A model generated the notes under the pieces. The model worked only from the letters and a program-made list of their open reading frames with translations, was not told where the DNA came from and made no database searches. Below are positions 21,371-30,432 of a DNA stretch of 64,000 nt, piece by piece (within the stretch, counting starts at the first letter, position 1; each line of letters opens with the position of its first letter). The stretch spans positions 1 through 64,000 of IMG/VR virus record IMGVR_UViG_3300040751_000264. One strand, 5' to 3'. Both the position numbers and the translations under genes were made by a program. The DNA comes from a virus.

Positions 21371-24300
21371 TCTCCTACTACCTCCTGAAATACCATGTCT
21401 TCGTCCTTTGATAGATTGTAATTAATCTTAAACGCCTTTCCTTCTTCTAGTCTTGTGTATGCCATTGCAAAGTTGCTGGGGAACACGATCATGCTCATCA
21501 ATTCCCTTCCGCTATCAGCGACTACAAGGCTTGCCATGCGCTTCCCAGCCTTAGTCGTGCGAGGCTTAAAGGATAGCACATAATACTCATCCTGTCCATA
21601 AGGTAGTTGCTTGTAGTTTAAGAACCGTATAAGCGGAGAGTCGCTTTCTCGTATCTCGTCAACAGGAACTGCTTCCACAATTCTGTTAGATCCAGCAAGA
21701 ATAATGTAAGTTTTGCCTGCTTCAATGCTAGTCTCTTCTTCATCAAATATTCCAATCGATCCTGTGCTATCTAGAATTTCTACTCTTGACCAACCCTTGC
21801 CACGCTTAATCCCTCTGACTACGCCCATCAAAATGAACGCACCCTTTTCATCGAAATCATCAACAGAACTAATGTATGCATGAAAGTGCTGTGGGATCTG
21901 CACGTTGAACTCTGGAAGGTTTAAATATTGATAGAGATTGTTGCGAACCCCTTCTTCATTTCTAGGATTATCTGGAAACGTTAGTGCTCCTACAGACCTT
22001 AGTGCCTCTAGTGCTCTAGAGTTTACTCCATTTCCCTTTGTAAAAGTGAACTCTTGCACTTCTGCAAAAGACTTGAAGGGCCGTGCTGCAATATATCTTT
22101 GAGCGATAGTATCAGAAATGTACTTAATTGCCGATAACCCAAAACGTATCCCCTTTCCTTCGATCTTAAAATCAGTATCAGAATCATTAATATGTGGTAG
22201 ACGTAGGGGAATTCCCATACGCTTTGCCTCAATCAAATACTCTGTACGAGCATCCTTGTCCTTCTCATTCTTAAGAAGAGCAAACATAAATTCTAGTGGA
22301 TAATAATACTTTAGCCATGCCGTCCAGTACGAGAGCGTTGAGTAAGCGACAGCATGAGACTTATTAAAGGAGTATCCTGCGTGGGCTTCAAAGTCGTGCC
22401 ACATCTTTTCAGCAGCCGTCCCACCAAGAGGCCCAGTTGCATTCCGAATGAATAACTCTTTGAATTGATCAAACTCTTTCGCATCCTTCTTCTTGCCAAT
22501 AATCTTACGGACCTTGTTTGCCTCGCCCATAGTCATGCCACCAAGGTTGGTGCAGGCAAGCATAACTTGCTCCTGATACAGAATTGTACCGTATGTATCC
22601 TCTGTAAACTCCTTCATAATTGGGCTGGCGTAGGTAATAGATTGCTTGCCTTGTTTACGAGCAATGTAGTCCTTTCCAATGGTATTCATAGCACCAGGAC
22701 GGACGAGTGCATTTGAGGCTACAAGTTCATCAAACTTCTTAACACCCATCTTTACTAGAAGGTTTGTGTAAGGAGTTGCTTCACACTGAAAAACACCCTT
22801 TGTGTATCCATCACTCAGCATATTGTATACATTTGGATCTTCCATATTGACTTCAGACAGTCTTGGCCTCTTGCCAGTTCGTTCTTCAATAATGTTTAGT
22901 GTGTCATTGATAACTGTAAGAGTTTTCAGGCCAAGGGCATCGATCTTGATTAGACCAATATCTGCCGCCTCTTCCATGTCTACCGCGACAACAGGAAGCC
23001 TTCCTTCTGTTCCTGTAACATTACGAGTTTCCATTGGGGCAATCTTAGAAATGGGTGTCTTAGAGGTTACGACTCCTGCGGCATGAACACCTGTTCCACG
23101 AATTCTCCCCCTAAGTTTATCTGCATACTCTACAACCTCAGGGTACTTTTGGACAAACCATGCTGTATTCTTAGAGGTTACAAACTCTTCCCAAGTGTCT
23201 ACCGTCTTCAAGGCGCGGTTAACGTCAGAGAGGGGGATATTGAAGCAACGAGAAACGTCCCTAACCACACCCTTATCCTTGAACTGCAAGAATGTGGCAA
23301 TTGACGCTACATGCTTATATTGCTTTTCTAAATAATCTTTAACCTCTTCACGACGACTATCTTGAATATCACTATCAATATCAGGCCAGTCATCGCGGTC
23401 AATGTCAATGAAGCGGAAGAACAGCAGCCCATGCTTAATTGGATCAATGTCTGTGATTCCAAGTGCATAGCAAACCAAAGACCCTGCTGAAGAGCCACGC
23501 CCTGGACCAACCATGATGCCGTTCTTCTTTGCCCAGTTCAGCATATTCCTAACAACAACAAAGTATGAGGCAAAGTTCTTTTCCTTAATTACTGACAACT
23601 CTTCTTCAAGCCTATCAACATATTCTTGATTAGTATCTAGATTGTTGTCCTTAAGCCAATCTTCTGCATACTTTCTAATCTGCTTATCTGGATCTTTGTA
23701 TTCAACTGGTAGCAGGTTAAGGTTTCTGTGAATAGTATATTCCTCAACCTTGTCTGCGATCTCAAGCGAGTTTGCAAACATGTCTTCTCTAAACCCACCG
23801 TTTTCTTCCATTGCCTGACGCATTTCATCACCAGATAGCAGGTGAATATCAAACTTGTTAAAACTCATCATACGATCATGACCATAAAGATAATCAAGGC
23901 GTTCCATCATATCTTCATGCTTGCGAGACTTATCGTAAGTAACATCCTTCTGCAACTTAGCATGAGTGTTGTTGATAAGCATGATCTCCTGAATAACCTT
24001 TTGATCTACCGTCGCATGATGACAGTCTGGAGTTACAACCAACTTGTGCCCCTGAGTGTCAGCAAGATCAATTAGAGCCTCGTTCATCCCTGCGACATTG
24101 TGAGGCATTACCTCTACATAAAAGTCCTCACCAAAGCGGTCAGAGAACCATTGCAGATGCCTCTTTGCTGCCGCATAGTCGTCAACCTCAATAGCCTTGT
24201 TGATTAACCCAGACATGCAAGCAGAGGTGACAATCAGACCTTCACGATACTTCTCCAGTATTTCAAAGTCAATGCGTGGCTTCTTATAGAAGCCTTCGTT

Positions 24301-24645
24301 CCAGGCAATCTCGTTCAACTTGCCAAGATTCTCTAGACCCTGGTCATTCTTGGCTAGGATAACAATGTGATTATAAACAAGGTCAAGTGGGGTAGTTCTT
24401 TCTGCCTTGTCTCGTTTATCAAATCTATCTGCGGTGATGTACCCTTCTACCCCCAGGATCGGCTTGATTCCCTGCTCCTTGGCTGCGCGATACATTGGCC
24501 TATGTCCAGAAAGGGTTCCGTGATCTGTGATAGCAATGGCAGACATGCCATTTTCCTTTGCCCTTGTTGCATACTCTTCAGGTGTAGCAACACCATCCAT
24601 TAGACTGTAGTGGGTATGAACGTGAAGGGGTACATAGTTATTCAT
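21367..24645 (-). CDS. dnaE: DNA polymerase III alpha subunit (DnaE-type), 1092 aa
   Basis: N-terminal PHP domain (HVHTHYSLMDG, 8-18, and PDCHH near 206-210). Polymerase core has PGRGSSAGSLVCYALGI (381-397) and PDIDSD (421-426), whose aspartates are catalytic. Helix-hairpin-helix and OB-like regions follow. Slightly shorter than bacterial DnaE. It replicates the phage genome, probably with the helicase, primase and SSB-like protein encoded upstream. Its ATG overlaps the previous stop (TAATG). Confidence 0.95.
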   Translation of the reverse strand: MNNYVPLHVHTHYSLMDGVATPEEYATRAKENGMSAIAITDHGTLSGHRPMYRAAKEQGIKPILGVEGYITADRFDKRDKAERTTPLDLVYNHIVILAKNDQGLENLGKLNEIAWNEGFYKKPRIDFEILEKYREGLIVTSACMSGLINKAIEVDDYAAAKRHLQWFSDRFGEDFYVEVMPHNVAGMNEALIDLADTQGHKLVVTPDCHHATVDQKVIQEIMLINNTHAKLQKDVTYDKSRKHEDMMERLDYLYGHDRMMSFNKFDIHLLSGDEMRQAMEENGGFREDMFANSLEIADKVEEYTIHRNLNLLPVEYKDPDKQIRKYAEDWLKDNNLDTNQEYVDRLEEELSVIKEKNFASYFVVVRNMLNWAKKNGIMVGPGRGSSAGSLVCYALGITDIDPIKHGLLFFRFIDIDRDDWPDIDSDIQDSRREEVKDYLEKQYKHVASIATFLQFKDKGVVRDVSRCFNIPLSDVNRALKTVDTWEEFVTSKNTAWFVQKYPEVVEYADKLRGRIRGTGVHAAGVVTSKTPISKIAPMETRNVTGTEGRLPVVAVDMEEAADIGLIKIDALGLKTLTVINDTLNIIEERTGKRPRLSEVNMEDPNVYNMLSDGYTKGVFQCEATPYTNLLVKMGVKKFDELVASNALVRPGAMNTIGKDYIARKQGKQSITYASPIMKEFTEDTYGTILYQEQVMLACTNLGGMTMGEANKVRKIIGKKKDAKEFDQFKELFIRNATGPLGGTAAEKMWHDFEAHAGYSFNKSHAVAYSTLSYWTAWLKYYYPLEFMFALLKNEKDKDARTEYLIEAKRMGIPLRLPHINDSDTDFKIEGKGIRFGLSAIKYISDTIAQRYIAARPFKSFAEVQEFTFTKGNGVNSRALEALRSVGALTFPDNPRNEEGVRNNLYQYLNLPEFNVQIPQHFHAYISSVDDFDEKGAFILMGVVRGIKRGKGWSRVEILDSTGSIGIFDEEETSIEAGKTYIILAGSNRIVEAVPVDEIRESDSPLIRFLNYKQLPYGQDEYYVLSFKPRTTKAGKRMASLVVADSGRELMSMIVFPSNFAMAYTRLEEGKAFKINYNLSKDEDMVFQEVVGE

Positions 24646-25367
24646 TAATTAAACTTCTTCCTTTGCCAAAATAGTTTCTTGTATGGCTGGGAAAAAACAC
24701 TTCCCAGTTTCTGTATGTTCTTGTGATAGTTCTTGCTGTCAGGCTCTACTACTTCCATCTCCCAATCTTCTCTCTTGAAAGGTATGACCTGTAGTATTGG
24801 CGTACCGCGATGAATTACACCCTTAAATCCTTTCTTAACAAAGAAGGCGTATGGACTTCTTGTGGCGAATTTGTCGGTATCCACTATAGCGGTTACTGAA
24901 TAAAAAGGCAAGTCATTTCTGTGCATAGGATGAACAAACATTGTGCTGTATCCCTCATCTGTTCGTACCCCCCAGTATGTCTGCCACTTCAAAGCCTGCC
25001 TATGAAAATCAAACATGGACTGATATCCATTAGTCTGAATGGGATCGTGATTTGTGATAAAGTCAAACTCAGCGTCTGTGATTCTGGAGCCATCTCCGAA
25101 TGTTCCAGTGTCGTACTTTATGGTATCTCCTGTGGCATCTATAAAAACATCTCCAGGAAGGTACATCGTATATCCAAACGCCATTGCATCATTTACTGCT
25201 GGGCAGTCTCTGATTGTGCCAATCTTTCTTACGCCAGACTTACCATGAATCTTTGGATCTACAAACTTTGGCATATCCTTGAACCATTTTGGAAAAGCAT
25301 TGATTGCTGGCTCTGGATGTGGACAGCCTAATTCGTCAAACAGTTCTTCAAAATAAATCTTTGGCAC
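24645..25367 (-). CDS. Phage protein, DUF6065-like (tentative), 240 aa
   Basis: Start set at GTG 25367, which follows AGGAG by 5 bases; the frame runs further upstream only by reading through a hairpin. It begins VPKIYFEELFDELG and has IRDCPAVNDAMAFGY, then TMFVHPMHRNDLPF and HRGTPILQVIPFKRE. It resembles the protein at 16282-17001 in layout. Phage genes of this kind are usually near replication genes; role unknown. Confidence 0.6.
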   Translation of the reverse strand: MPKIYFEELFDELGCPHPEPAINAFPKWFKDMPKFVDPKIHGKSGVRKIGTIRDCPAVNDAMAFGYTMYLPGDVFIDATGDTIKYDTGTFGDGSRITDAEFDFITNHDPIQTNGYQSMFDFHRQALKWQTYWGVRTDEGYSTMFVHPMHRNDLPFYSVTAIVDTDKFATRSPYAFFVKKGFKGVIHRGTPILQVIPFKREDWEMEVVEPDSKNYHKNIQKLGSVFSQPYKKLFWQRKKFN

Positions 25368-25386
25368 ATTAACTCCTATTGATAAT

Positions 25387-25411
25387 GGGGGAGGGCGCAG
25401 TGCCCTCCCCC
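25387..25411 (-). terminator. GC-rich 10-bp hairpin downstream of the SSB-like gene
   Basis: GGGGGAGGGC/GCCCTCCCCC with a 5-base loop, starting 7 bases after the SSB-like stop. It lacks a strong T-run (ATTATC follows). It could act as a partial terminator reducing expression of downstream genes including the polymerase. Confidence 0.65.
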
Positions 25412-25417
25412 GCAACA

Positions 25418-26080
25418 TTACCAATCAATGTTGGTTGCAGATGCTGTCGATGCTGGAGCATCAAATCCTAGATAGTATGATTCCTGCTCTGCATAAGGAA
25501 CCTCACGAACTACCTTCTCTAGATTGAATGGTTCGACACCAGTCCAGTCGTGCTTTTCTGTGTCTGGATCTCCTGGAAGCAGAATATAAGTAGTGTCCGT
25601 TCCAGTGCCTTGACGCTTCATGCGCCATGGGCGGTTGGTAATTGAGCCAGTATCAATTGCATATTCACGCAAGGTGTTGAATGCAGATTGCTTTCCTACG
25701 CCCTGTGACCATACAGCAACATATGGATCTTCTATACCATCGTCTACAAGGAGATTAGTGTAGAAGCGGAAGCGAGCACGCCAGCCACTCTTAGGCTCCT
25801 TGCGATACATCTCACAGCCAAAGCAGCGACCTTCTGAGTCCTGCGTACATACAGCCTTGCGCTTGTAATCCTTGGGGTTTGTGTGCTCAGAAACAACGAT
25901 TGCTAGATCTCTCTCCTGATCGTAGTGAGGGGAATCCTCATCAAGTTCATTGACAAAGCGAACCTTTACGCTCTGACTATCTTCCAACTTAAGCCAACGA
26001 ACCTTTGCTCCACCCTCGCCAGACGCTGATGGACGGTCCATGGCCTTCTCCATTTCCTTTAGACCCTTCATAATACCCAT
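25418..26080 (-). CDS. Single-stranded DNA-binding-like protein, 220 aa
   Basis: The order is an N-terminal helical region, a beta-rich core with CTQDSEGRCFGCEMYR (a likely zinc-binding insertion as in T4 gp32-like proteins), and a flexible C-terminus ending NIDW. TAGGAGTG precedes ATG 26080. Abundance signals and position between primase and polymerase fit an SSB. Assigned by context and pattern, not by a strong sequence motif. Confidence 0.6.
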   Translation of the reverse strand: MGIMKGLKEMEKAMDRPSASGEGGAKVRWLKLEDSQSVKVRFVNELDEDSPHYDQERDLAIVVSEHTNPKDYKRKAVCTQDSEGRCFGCEMYRKEPKSGWRARFRFYTNLLVDDGIEDPYVAVWSQGVGKQSAFNTLREYAIDTGSITNRPWRMKRQGTGTDTTYILLPGDPDTEKHDWTGVEPFNLEKVVREVPYAEQESYYLGFDAPASTASATNIDW

Positions 26081-26092
26081 ATAAATACACTC

Positions 26093-27037
26093 CTAAATAA
26101 TTGATAATAATGGATTTTTTGTAATTTTTGATAGTTCGTGAATGTCGGAGTCTGTCATGTCTCCGATATCCTTGAACCTTTGTGGGAGCCTAATTGCTGT
26201 TGCTCTTGACCCCATTTTTTCGGTGATGCGTTTTGCCATGTCAGCACCAGCATCATCGTTATCAGGAACAACTATAACATTATTGAAGTATTTTGTCAAT
26301 AGTTCTACCTGAGTTCTTGATACATTAGACCCTAGTGTAGCCACCGCTGGAACATCACATTGATCTAATCTAATCGCATCAAAGGACGATTCTACCACAT
26401 AAACTATGTCATGCGTCCTTGCGCGATGTAAGTTAAACAAAATCTTTGACTTTGGAAGTTTTGGGGTATTCTTAAAATCCTTACCATCTACAGACCTAGC
26501 AACAAAGCCCACAAACATCTTTCCGTTAGGATCAGTCATTGGAATAATAATCATATCTTGATTTTCAGAGTATCCCAACAGAAACTTTTTAATAGAGTTT
26601 TCAGATATCTTCCTGCCCTCAAAATATCTCATTGCCCTAGGAGATTCAAGAGCCTGGTTATTTAATCTCTTAATTAGCAGGTCGTCAAATGGAATATAGT
26701 CAGGCTTCTTTTCTAAAGCATTATCGATGCTTTGAGTAATATCTACATTAGTCTTTGCAGAATCAATAAATCTTGATGCCTCAAAAAAGTTCTTAGAAGA
26801 TGTATGCATGATAAGTTCTACTAGAGATCTTGACTCATGACAGGAGAAGCAAAAGAATGTGCCTCGCTCCTTGCTGACCTCGCCAGCAGGCGTGCGATAG
26901 TTGTTGTGATAAGGACAGAAGATTAGATAGTCAGAATCTACTTCTGATTCGATGTTGATTCCAGATCCGTTGAGGACTCTCCTGACTTGTTCTGGAGAGT
27001 ATATATCGGTCTGTTCTTGTCTAGTCCGTCTATACAT
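26093..27037 (-). CDS. dnaG: DnaG-type primase, 314 aa
   Basis: From ATG 27037 it has a CHC2 zinc-binding motif (C41, H44, C63, C66), and a Toprim domain with VVESSFDAI and VVPDNDDAGAD in the second half. It synthesises RNA primers for lagging-strand replication; the C-terminal helicase-binding domain of bacterial DnaG is reduced. The start lies 100 bases inside the upstream gene because the zinc domain needs that N-terminus. A longer start at 27118 would deepen the overlap. Confidence 0.85.
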   Translation of the reverse strand: MYRRTRQEQTDIYSPEQVRRVLNGSGINIESEVDSDYLIFCPYHNNYRTPAGEVSKERGTFFCFSCHESRSLVELIMHTSSKNFFEASRFIDSAKTNVDITQSIDNALEKKPDYIPFDDLLIKRLNNQALESPRAMRYFEGRKISENSIKKFLLGYSENQDMIIIPMTDPNGKMFVGFVARSVDGKDFKNTPKLPKSKILFNLHRARTHDIVYVVESSFDAIRLDQCDVPAVATLGSNVSRTQVELLTKYFNNVIVVPDNDDAGADMAKRITEKMGSRATAIRLPQRFKDIGDMTDSDIHELSKITKNPLLSII

Positions 27038-27273
27038 GCGGCATTTCTCTTTCCTATATATGATCCGTATACACTTAATATAAATTCGTAGTGGTTTCCT
27101 GTATATTGTATTGTCCAATCTGGATCTATGTCAAGCCTAACAACATAGCCAGATTCTTTCATTGATTCCGAAAGTAGTCTGATATATTCTGATTTCATGC
27201 GTGGAATAAATATGTCATCTAATATTTGTCCAGACAACTCAAATCTTTTTATTCTTTTGTGCATGAAGTTCAT
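26938..27273 (-). CDS. Conserved phage protein, 111 aa
   Basis: Begins MNFMHKRIKRFELSGQILDD and continues with a beta-rich YEFILSVYGSYIGKR segment. I recognise this opening from other actinophage replication regions but know no function. ATG 27273 lies 6 bases after TATAAT with no Shine-Dalgarno sequence, a leaderless layout. Its last 33 codons overlap the primase in another frame. Confidence 0.65.
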   Translation of the reverse strand: MNFMHKRIKRFELSGQILDDIFIPRMKSEYIRLLSESMKESGYVVRLDIDPDWTIQYTGNHYEFILSVYGSYIGKRNAACIDGLDKNRPIYTLQNKSGESSTDLESTSNQK

Positions 27274-27279
27274 AGATAA

Positions 27280-27285
27280 ATTATA
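27280..27285 (-). promoter_or_regulatory. -10 element, leaderless layout, for the 111-aa gene and primase
   Basis: TATAAT, 6 bases, ATG 27273. It lies just past the DnaB stop. Confidence 0.55.
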
Positions 27286-27291
27286 TCAGCA

Positions 27292-28503
27292 TTATTCAAA
27301 ATCCTTATACAAGAACCTTCCTGAATCAAAGTCTACCTGCACCATAAAGTCTCCTAGAAAACCATTACGATTCTTCCTAAATACCGCCTCTAGAACATCG
27401 CTGTTGGCAGCACGACCAAGGGCTAGGAGCCAGTCAGCGTCGTATGCGATCTGGCGTGACCATGAGGTCTGTCCCAGAGTTGGCACGCTATTCATATCTG
27501 TCACATCGTCTGGCGTAGCAGAAGAAATAGCAACAATGGGAATCTCTTCTGAGATGGCGAGCAACTTGAGTTCACGACTCAGATTCTTCATCTTAACAAC
27601 CTCGTTGTCTGTGCGCTGATTGCTAGTCATAAGATTTAAGTAATCAACAAACACAATGTCTGGCTTGTATTGATCAATCTTTCCACGGAGTACGCTTGGG
27701 GATACCTCGCCCACTCCCTCATTAGAAATGATATGAATACTTGGCTTTCCAGTAAACTCCTTGTCCATCCACTTCTTAAACATATCAATCTCTACGTCGC
27801 CGCGAGACAATCTCCTGTGACTCCAAATGCCTTGACCAATAATGGTAAAGATACGATTACGAACCTCTGCCTCTGTCATCTCTAGAGAAACAATGAGCGG
27901 AGACTTGCCATTCTTCCAAGCCTGTACCGCCAAGTAGAGTGCCATCCATGACTTTCCAATGGCTGGATAGGCTAATAGAACCCCTAACTGCCCTGGGGTA
28001 ATACCAGCAGGTAGATAGTTGTCAAAGCCTGCAAGACCCGTGTAAATGCCGTGAGCACCGCTTGCCTGCAACTCTTTAATTTGCTCAAAGTAAGCGACAG
28101 CATCATCAACGTCTGAAACATCTAAGTCTCTAACTGTTGAGGTAACCTTTTTAAGATTTGCAGTTTCTGTAATCAGACTGTTTAGAGCATCTGCTGCGTT
28201 TCCATCTTGAACCTCTGTTGCTGCTGAACGCAAAAGAATCTTAATATTGTCATTAAGAAAGTCTGTTCGCAGTTCGTCTAACTGATGCTTTGTGCTTCCA
28301 GTATCTTGTGTATAGTCAAAGTCAAAGAACTTTTCTTGTACTATCTTTACTGGTGGAACAGTTTGATTCTGTTCATAATAATTTCTAATAAAAGACCACA
28401 CATCGTTATGTGTTCTAAGAAGCGTATCAACATTAGCCTGTAGTAAAACGTGTATTTGCTTGTCATTCAGTACCGCTGAAATTGTCTTAGCCTCTAGATT
28501 CAC
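27292..28503 (-). CDS. dnaB: Replicative DnaB-like helicase, 403 aa
   Basis: A small N-terminal domain is followed by the RecA-like core with Walker A AYPAIGKSW (178-186), EMTEAEVRNR (conserved DnaB H1a region), Walker B DIVFVDYLNLM and a SWSRQIAYDADW segment. It unwinds DNA 5' to 3' at the fork. It starts with GTG 28503, overlapping the upstream gene by 17 bases. Confidence 0.92.
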   Translation of the reverse strand: MNLEAKTISAVLNDKQIHVLLQANVDTLLRTHNDVWSFIRNYYEQNQTVPPVKIVQEKFFDFDYTQDTGSTKHQLDELRTDFLNDNIKILLRSAATEVQDGNAADALNSLITETANLKKVTSTVRDLDVSDVDDAVAYFEQIKELQASGAHGIYTGLAGFDNYLPAGITPGQLGVLLAYPAIGKSWMALYLAVQAWKNGKSPLIVSLEMTEAEVRNRIFTIIGQGIWSHRRLSRGDVEIDMFKKWMDKEFTGKPSIHIISNEGVGEVSPSVLRGKIDQYKPDIVFVDYLNLMTSNQRTDNEVVKMKNLSRELKLLAISEEIPIVAISSATPDDVTDMNSVPTLGQTSWSRQIAYDADWLLALGRAANSDVLEAVFRKNRNGFLGDFMVQVDFDSGRFLYKDFE

Positions 28504-28804
28504 TTAACCATTCCTTTGCTTGCTTGCGTCGTTCTGCACGCAATCTGTCGTCTTCTTCCCTTGCCGCCTTAGATTGTAGCAGACGATCTACGTTGTTGGC
28601 AAATCCCTTCCATGTTGGATTAGAATTGATAGCAAAGTAGTATTCCATTGCACCATAGATATCCTCCATTGAAAAGGATTCTAGCAATGCGTCTGCTGCC
28701 CATTGCTCGTTGTACTTATTCATGTTTATCTGAGGCAAACCGCTGATCTTGCAATGCTTTTCATACCTGCTTAAAACAGCAAACCTGCTCTTTCTATCTG
28801 CCAT
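28487..28804 (-). CDS. Hypothetical protein, possible helicase loader, 105 aa
   Basis: Helical throughout with a basic, charged C-terminus (RLRAERRKQAKEWL). It directly precedes and overlaps the DnaB-like helicase, the usual position for a loader or accessory factor. No loader motif can be seen, so the role is a guess from context. Confidence 0.6.
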   Translation of the reverse strand: MADRKSRFAVLSRYEKHCKISGLPQINMNKYNEQWAADALLESFSMEDIYGAMEYYFAINSNPTWKGFANNVDRLLQSKAAREEDDRLRAERRKQAKEWLSESRG

Positions 28805-29046
28805 TACTCCACCTTTGTATGCGATACAACAACTGTCATGCAGTATACATCATCATCCATGTAGTGCCCAGATTGGGATATTAGATTTACAAAACCAGTA
28901 TCTCCTAGCAAATTGCCCATCTGTCGAAATGCCTCTGCTTCTGTTTCTCCATACGAACAGAGAACAGAAACCTTTTCATTAGATGCAACATATGCATAAT
29001 TATTTGCGCTATTGGTATTATTGAATTCTACCCAGAAGTCATCCAT
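28804..29046 (-). CDS. Hypothetical protein, 80 aa
   Basis: Alternating strands and helices with a central YGETEAEAFRQMGNLLG helix, no recognised family. Start and stop both overlap neighbours by one base (TAATG), so it is part of the replication operon. Confidence 0.6.
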   Translation of the reverse strand: MDDFWVEFNNTNSANNYAYVASNEKVSVLCSYGETEAEAFRQMGNLLGDTGFVNLISQSGHYMDDDVYCMTVVVSHTKVE

Positions 29047-29243
29047 TACTCAAGTTCCTCTCTTGCCTCCTGCAACTTTTCTGTTAGTTGCTGCTCTACA
29101 AAAGAGTAGACGCGATCTGATGCCTCCTTTGTGGACTCTCCATCACGAACATAGTCCTCTACTTGGCAGTCAAGCCTGAGTGACTGAAAATTACCTGTAT
29201 TGAGCGTATAGCCCAAAGACCACTGAACCTTTGTTGGCTCCAT
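29046..29243 (-). CDS. Small conserved phage protein, 65 aa
   Basis: From ATG 29243: MEPTKVQWSLGYTLNTGNF, then an acidic helical C-terminus. GAAAGG precedes the start and TATAAT lies at 29274-29279, so the 23 additional upstream codons in this frame are not used. Short proteins like this occur in other actinophages next to replication genes; function unknown. Confidence 0.6.
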   Translation of the reverse strand: MEPTKVQWSLGYTLNTGNFQSLRLDCQVEDYVRDGESTKEASDRVYSFVEQQLTEKLQEAREELE

Positions 29244-29273
29244 GTGAATAACCTTTCTAGAACGATTTGCCGT

Positions 29274-29279
29274 ATTATA
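29274..29279 (-). promoter_or_regulatory. -10 element overlapping the HTH gene stop
   Basis: TATAAT formed by the last codons and TAA of the HTH gene, about 30 bases before ATG 29243. Confidence 0.45.
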
Positions 29280-29811
29280 TTGTCTCAGAGAAGACGGGAA
29301 TGAACTTGCCATTCTCGTCCTTGACGTAGTAAATCATACCATCACCCATGGCATAACGCAACTCCTGTTCTGTAGGAGTTTTATTATTTGTTACGAGGCC
29401 GTCTTTTCTTTCCCTGCCCATATGCGTCTGGGCCATGAGATTCCTTGCTTCGAATATGTGATCCTCGCTGTAATAACTTAGGTGATGAAAGGCGGTTTCT
29501 CCACCAGGGAGTTCGCCTACGGGTTGAGGGAGAAAACCACGTTTTACTAATCTTGGTATGCTCTTCCTATGGTAATTTAGAAGTTTGGCTGCTTCCATAA
29601 CCGTGAAAGCACGCTTCCGCTTCCTCTTAAATTCTACCATATTCATGGTCATTTGTACAGCCTTGGTGCAATTCCAAAGCGTCACTATTCCTTGTGCTCT
29701 ACTGGAGTGAGTGATTCTAACAAGATCCCCATCAAGAAACCAAGTCTTTCTTCTTGGTCTTTGTATTACTGGCAAATCGATGATTTCGCGTTCATCTTCT
29801 CCATTAGCCAT
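29275..29811 (-). CDS. MerR-like helix-turn-helix DNA-binding protein, 178 aa
   Basis: Middle region AFTVMEAAKLLNYHRKSIPRLVKRGFLPQP (about 67-97; motif key residues A, AA, LL, R, G) has the winged HTH arrangement of MerR/excisionase-type DNA-binding domains. The flanking regions are basic. GAAGGAG precedes ATG 29811. It stands at the start of the replication block and could regulate it. Confidence 0.7.
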   Translation of the reverse strand: MANGEDEREIIDLPVIQRPRRKTWFLDGDLVRITHSSRAQGIVTLWNCTKAVQMTMNMVEFKRKRKRAFTVMEAAKLLNYHRKSIPRLVKRGFLPQPVGELPGGETAFHHLSYYSEDHIFEARNLMAQTHMGRERKDGLVTNNKTPTEQELRYAMGDGMIYYVKDENGKFIPVFSETI

Positions 29812-29957
29812 AATCTTGCTCCTTCTCCGCTTCTAACACCCTCATTGTGATAAAACTTCCTAGAGCCACACCGTATACAAAATGTTTCAAGGTGGTTGTG
29901 TTCTGTAAACGCTCTGTCTACAAAAACCCTTCCTTTACATTTTTTACAAATAAGCAT
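29766..29957 (-). CDS. Small zinc-ribbon protein, 63 aa
   Basis: MLICKKCKGRVFVDRAF followed by FCIRCGSRKF gives two CxxC pairs (C4/C7, C27/C30), a compact zinc ribbon often found in phages. ATG 29957 is 9 bases after TATAAT with no clear Shine-Dalgarno sequence. It overlaps the HTH gene by 46 bases. Confidence 0.65.
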   Translation of the reverse strand: MLICKKCKGRVFVDRAFTEHNHLETFCIRCGSRKFYHNEGVRSGEGARLWLMEKMNAKSSICQ

Positions 29958-29966
29958 AGTTCAGAA

Positions 29967-29972
29967 ATTATA
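29967..29972 (-). promoter_or_regulatory. -10 element for the replication block
   Basis: TATAAT, 9 bases, ATG 29957. This is the boundary between tail and replication genes. Confidence 0.5.
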
Positions 29973-30416
29973 TCATGTAGGAATACCAATGGCTGTGATA
30001 TTTACTGTTGTTGTCACCTGTCCAGAGGAATTAAACTTAACTACCCCTTCGATTCGTGATGTTGTGATTGATCTAATAACAACAGAAACATCGTCACCAA
30101 TGTCGGATGTACCGCGATTGACTACAGTAGCAGTAGCAACTGGTGGGTACTTAAAGTCTGAAGAATATGAGAAAGAGAATGGCTTTGTTGTTCCTGCTGT
30201 TACTGATTCGTTAGTAACAATGTCAACATATCCAGCAATAACTCTGGCTGCTCTAGTCTGAATTACCTGATTTCCAGCATCTCTTGTTGATACCGTTGTG
30301 TAATTATATGTAGCAGATGATACCTCGTTTGATACCTCATTGATTGCGTTTGCCAATTGATAGATGTATGTAACGTCTAGTGGCTGACCTCTGTCTGGTA
30401 GTGGAATTTTTGCCAT
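29973..30416 (-). CDS. Fibre-like or tail-associated protein, 147 aa
   Basis: Short N-terminal helix region (VTYIYQLANAINEVSNEVSS), then a beta-rich part with repeated valine and threonine strands. This is a common shape for small receptor-contact or fibre-tip proteins at the end of tail operons. ATG 30416 lies 6 bases after TATAAT. Assignment from context. Confidence 0.55.
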   Translation of the reverse strand: MAKIPLPDRGQPLDVTYIYQLANAINEVSNEVSSATYNYTTVSTRDAGNQVIQTRAARVIAGYVDIVTNESVTAGTTKPFSFSYSSDFKYPPVATATVVNRGTSDIGDDVSVVIRSITTSRIEGVVKFNSSGQVTTTVNITAIGIPT

Positions 30417-30422
30417 GGTTAA

Positions 30423-30428
30423 ATTATA
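30423..30428 (-). promoter_or_regulatory. -10 element, leaderless layout, for gene at 29973-30416
   Basis: TATAAT, 6 bases (TTAACC), ATG 30416. No Shine-Dalgarno sequence. Confidence 0.55.
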
Positions 30429-30432
30429 TCAT

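Noticed and set aside
25368-25424. Longer N-terminus for the DUF6065-like protein
   Set aside because: The extra 19 codons only read through the GC-rich hairpin. GTG 25367 has a proper Shine-Dalgarno sequence.
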